From contig PBEB01000002.1 of NCBI GenBank assembly GCA_002717505.1, positions 6,857-49,241 on the forward strand: a stretch of 42,385 bases of DNA. The letters run 5' to 3'. This document shows, piece by piece, positions 40,833 through 42,385 of this stretch (positions are counted from its first letter, which is position 1; the number at the start of each line of letters is the position of its first letter). Below the pieces are notes generated by a model that was not told the origin of the DNA, searched no databases, and saw only the letters and a list, made by a program, of their open reading frames with translations. Source of the DNA: Leptospiraceae bacterium. Lineage in GTDB: Bacteria > Spirochaetota > Leptospiria > Leptospirales > Leptonemataceae. The translations under genes and the position numbers were made by a program.

Positions 40833-41001
40833 ATTCAGTAAGGCAAGGGCCAACGAAACTCCGGCATTCATGTACTTCTGGTCCTTGTAGCCGTTCCTGC
40901 AGTTCCTATTCATTGTAAATCTGAACCGACGGCCGGGCTCTATTGGACTCCGCACCATCTGTCTGGCTGAGATTGAGCTATCTGAATCATAGGCAGCAGT
41001 T

Positions 41002-41040
41002 GAGAATTGCCCGGAAGTTGCTTTTCCGAACTCAATTCTC
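41002..41040 (-). other. hairpin spanning the prfA stop codon
   Basis: Outer arms GAGAATTG and CAATTCTC (41002-41009 and 41033-41040) and inner arms CGGAA and TTCCG can pair in one structure. The outer arm covers the last prfA codons and its TGA. No T run follows, so it is not a standard terminator. Confidence 0.5.
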
Positions 41041-42123
41041 TTGCAATTGCTTGAGTTTCTCTTCTTTTTCTGCCTGAACCACAGCATCCAGCAGATCTTG
41101 CATATCCCCTTCCATCAGTTCATTCAGATTGTAAGCAGTATAGCCGATGCGATGGTCGGTAACTCTTCCCTGGGGAAAATTGTACGTTCGAATTCTTTCC
41201 GAGCGATCTCCGGATTTAACCTGCTCTTTCTTTGCGGCTGCTTCCTGCGCATGCCTTTCCTCTTCGCGCAGTTCCAGAAGACGAGCTCGAAGAACTTTCA
41301 TCGCCTTGGCCCGATTTTTTAGCTGGCTCCTTTCATCCTGGCATGATACAACAATGCCTGTGGGAATATGGGTCATTCGCACTGCGGATTCCGTCTTGTT
41401 TACATGCTGACCGCCGGCTCCACTTGCTCGAAAAACATCTACTCGCAGATCCTTCTCCTCGATTTCCAGGTCTTCCTCTTCTGCTTCCGGAAGAACAGAA
41501 ACGGTCACTGCGCTGGTATGAATCCTTCCGCCGCTTTCGGTTACTGGAATTCTCTGGACGCGATGAGCCCCTGCTTCCTTATGCAGGAATTCCCAGGCTC
41601 GCTTTCCTTCAACCGAGAAGGTAACTTCCTTGAAGCCTCCCAATTCTGTTTCGGCATAATAGATGGGTTCCACCCGAAGGCCGTTTTCTTCGCAGAACCT
41701 CGTATACATCTTTAACAAATCTCCCACGAACAGTCCGGCTTCATCTCCTCCAGTCCCTGCGCGAATCTCAACAATAACAGATTTGCCATCATTGGGATCC
41801 GGCGGAATGAGCATGGTTTCCACCTCATCTCGCATTTCCTCCAGAGAATTCTCCAGATCCTGTTTTTCCAATTCGGCCATTTCCTTTAGCTCTGGATCCG
41901 CCGAGTCGTCGCGCAAAAGCTCATTGGATTGATCGAGCTGGGTAAGGAAATTAAGATATTTGCGCAGAGGCTCTATTCGGGCGCTCAGGCGACTATGCTG
42001 CCGGGACAGTTCTTTAAAAGCGGACGGATCCTGAGAGACTTCCGGTGATGAAAGCTTCTGCTCGATCTCTTCGAATCGTTCTACTTCTCTCTGGACTCTT
42101 TCTTTGAGATTGCGGGAATTCAT
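41032..42123 (-). CDS. prfA: peptide chain release factor 1
   Basis: 363 residues from ATG 42123 (MNSRNLKERVQREVERFEEI). EIRAGTGGDEAGLFVGDLL, the stop-codon tripeptide region IPVTESGGRIHTSA (PVT at 193-195, RF1 type) and the catalytic GASGAGGQHVNKTES block (GGQ 237-239) are clear. It reads UAA and UAG and releases the finished chain on the ribosome. The start codon lies one base from the 3' end of tRNA-Arg; the only earlier start is a GTG at 42153 within the tRNA. No ribosome site can exist outside the tRNA sequence. Confidence 0.95.
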   Translation of the reverse strand: MNSRNLKERVQREVERFEEIEQKLSSPEVSQDPSAFKELSRQHSRLSARIEPLRKYLNFLTQLDQSNELLRDDSADPELKEMAELEKQDLENSLEEMRDEVETMLIPPDPNDGKSVIVEIRAGTGGDEAGLFVGDLLKMYTRFCEENGLRVEPIYYAETELGGFKEVTFSVEGKRAWEFLHKEAGAHRVQRIPVTESGGRIHTSAVTVSVLPEAEEEDLEIEEKDLRVDVFRASGAGGQHVNKTESAVRMTHIPTGIVVSCQDERSQLKNRAKAMKVLRARLLELREEERHAQEAAAKKEQVKSGDRSERIRTYNFPQGRVTDHRIGYTAYNLNELMEGDMQDLLDAVVQAEKEEKLKQLQEN

Positions 42124-42124
42124 A

Positions 42125-42196
42125 TGCCCCCGACAGGAATCGAACCTGTGCACATGGTTTAGGAAACCACTGCTCTATCCGCTGAGCTACGGGGGC
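42125..42196 (-). tRNA. tRNA-Arg (anticodon CCT)
   Basis: A full cloverleaf folds on the minus strand: acceptor GCCCCCG with CGGGGGC, D arm GCTC/GAGC, anticodon stem GTGGT/ACCAT with loop TTCCTAA (anticodon CCT, reading AGG), four-base variable loop and T arm ACAGG-TTCGATT-CCTGT. The discriminator is A and CCA is not encoded. It lies directly upstream of prfA, probably in one transcript. Confidence 0.95.
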
Positions 42197-42368
42197 TTAC
42201 TTCCCCGTCCTCTGCCAGTGGTGTCCGGTCAACTGAAATCACAACCTGAATGTATGGTAGGCTCCGGCCTTCAACTTATTTTCCGGATACAGATTCAACG
42301 GGTCACAGCCCGTTCCTGGCCAGCCCTGTTCGTCGATACCGGTATTCGAAAACCGGGGCAAAAAAAGC

Positions 42369-42385
42369 ATGGCAAATGAACGCCA
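42369..42385 (+). CDS. possible gene start cut by the right edge
   Basis: ATGGCAAATGAACGCC follows a GGGG-A-rich stretch (CCGGGGCAAAAAAAGC) and stays open to the window end, only five codons. It could begin a plus-strand gene diverging from the tRNA-prfA unit. The 170 bp before it show no other feature. Confidence 0.2.

Noticed and set aside
42104-42379. Plus-strand open frame across the tRNA and the right edge
   Set aside because: It runs antisense through tRNA-Arg and the prfA start, and its product has no recognisable features.

Overview
The window (roughly 50% G+C by eye) looks like chromosomal DNA of a Gram-negative-type bacterium with an outer membrane. It encodes several lipoprotein or secreted precursors, a CsgG-like protein and a periplasmic-type alpha-carbonic anhydrase. 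TTG starts and four-base ATGA/TTGA gene overlaps are common. A spirochaete of the Leptospirales is my best guess, but no marker here proves it. No phage, IS element, integrase or CRISPR array is visible. Housekeeping genes (purD, valS, truD, prfA, a tRNA-Arg) alternate with accessory operons.

Layout. 1-3.3 kb: a VOC/PhnB-like protein cut by the left edge, a CsgG-like lipoprotein, a DUF423 membrane protein and a hypothetical. 3.6-11.2 kb: one long operon for an Mrp/Mbh-type cation/proton antiporter. Its first eight genes follow the order of the membrane module of archaeal Mbh complexes (E-F-G-split A-split A-B-C-D). Two more NuoL/M/N-like subunits follow, and there is no hydrogenase or NADH module. 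11.3-11.6 kb: a 36-bp tandem repeat array, then the purD terminator. 11.7-20 kb: purD, a hybrid histidine kinase, a proline iminopeptidase, a purine permease coupled to a lipoprotein, and an alpha-carbonic anhydrase. 20.1-23.5 kb: a TetR-family regulator diverging from two membrane-protein genes, with two spaced palindromes in the intergenic region, then an ECF-like sigma factor overlapping a ClpP-family peptidase. 23.5-27.9 kb (minus): a small gene, a lipoprotein, valS and a second lipoprotein. 28.1-31.6 kb: a divergent Fpg/Nei glycosylase, a membrane protein, a secreted protein with an internal duplication, and a B1-like metallo-beta-lactamase-fold protein that has lost most zinc ligands. 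31.8-34.7 kb (minus): a cytochrome P450 overlapping truD. 35.6-37.0 kb (minus): a DUF6249-like membrane protein, an ECF sigma factor and its zinc-finger anti-sigma factor, ended by a clear terminator. 37.2-42.2 kb: a large secreted protein of unknown family, an ABC-F ATPase, a small hypothetical, and tRNA-Arg(CCT) directly abutting prfA.

Two themes stand out. First, regulation is compact: translationally coupled pairs, two sigma-factor modules, and a tandem TetR operator on the -35 element. Second, several housekeeping proteins (ValS, Fpg, TruD, ABC-F) carry long Ser/Lys/Gly/Ala-rich segments that their families usually lack. The least conventional parts are the antiporter operon, the sigma-ClpP pair, the 36-bp hairpin repeat array and the tRNA-prfA junction.
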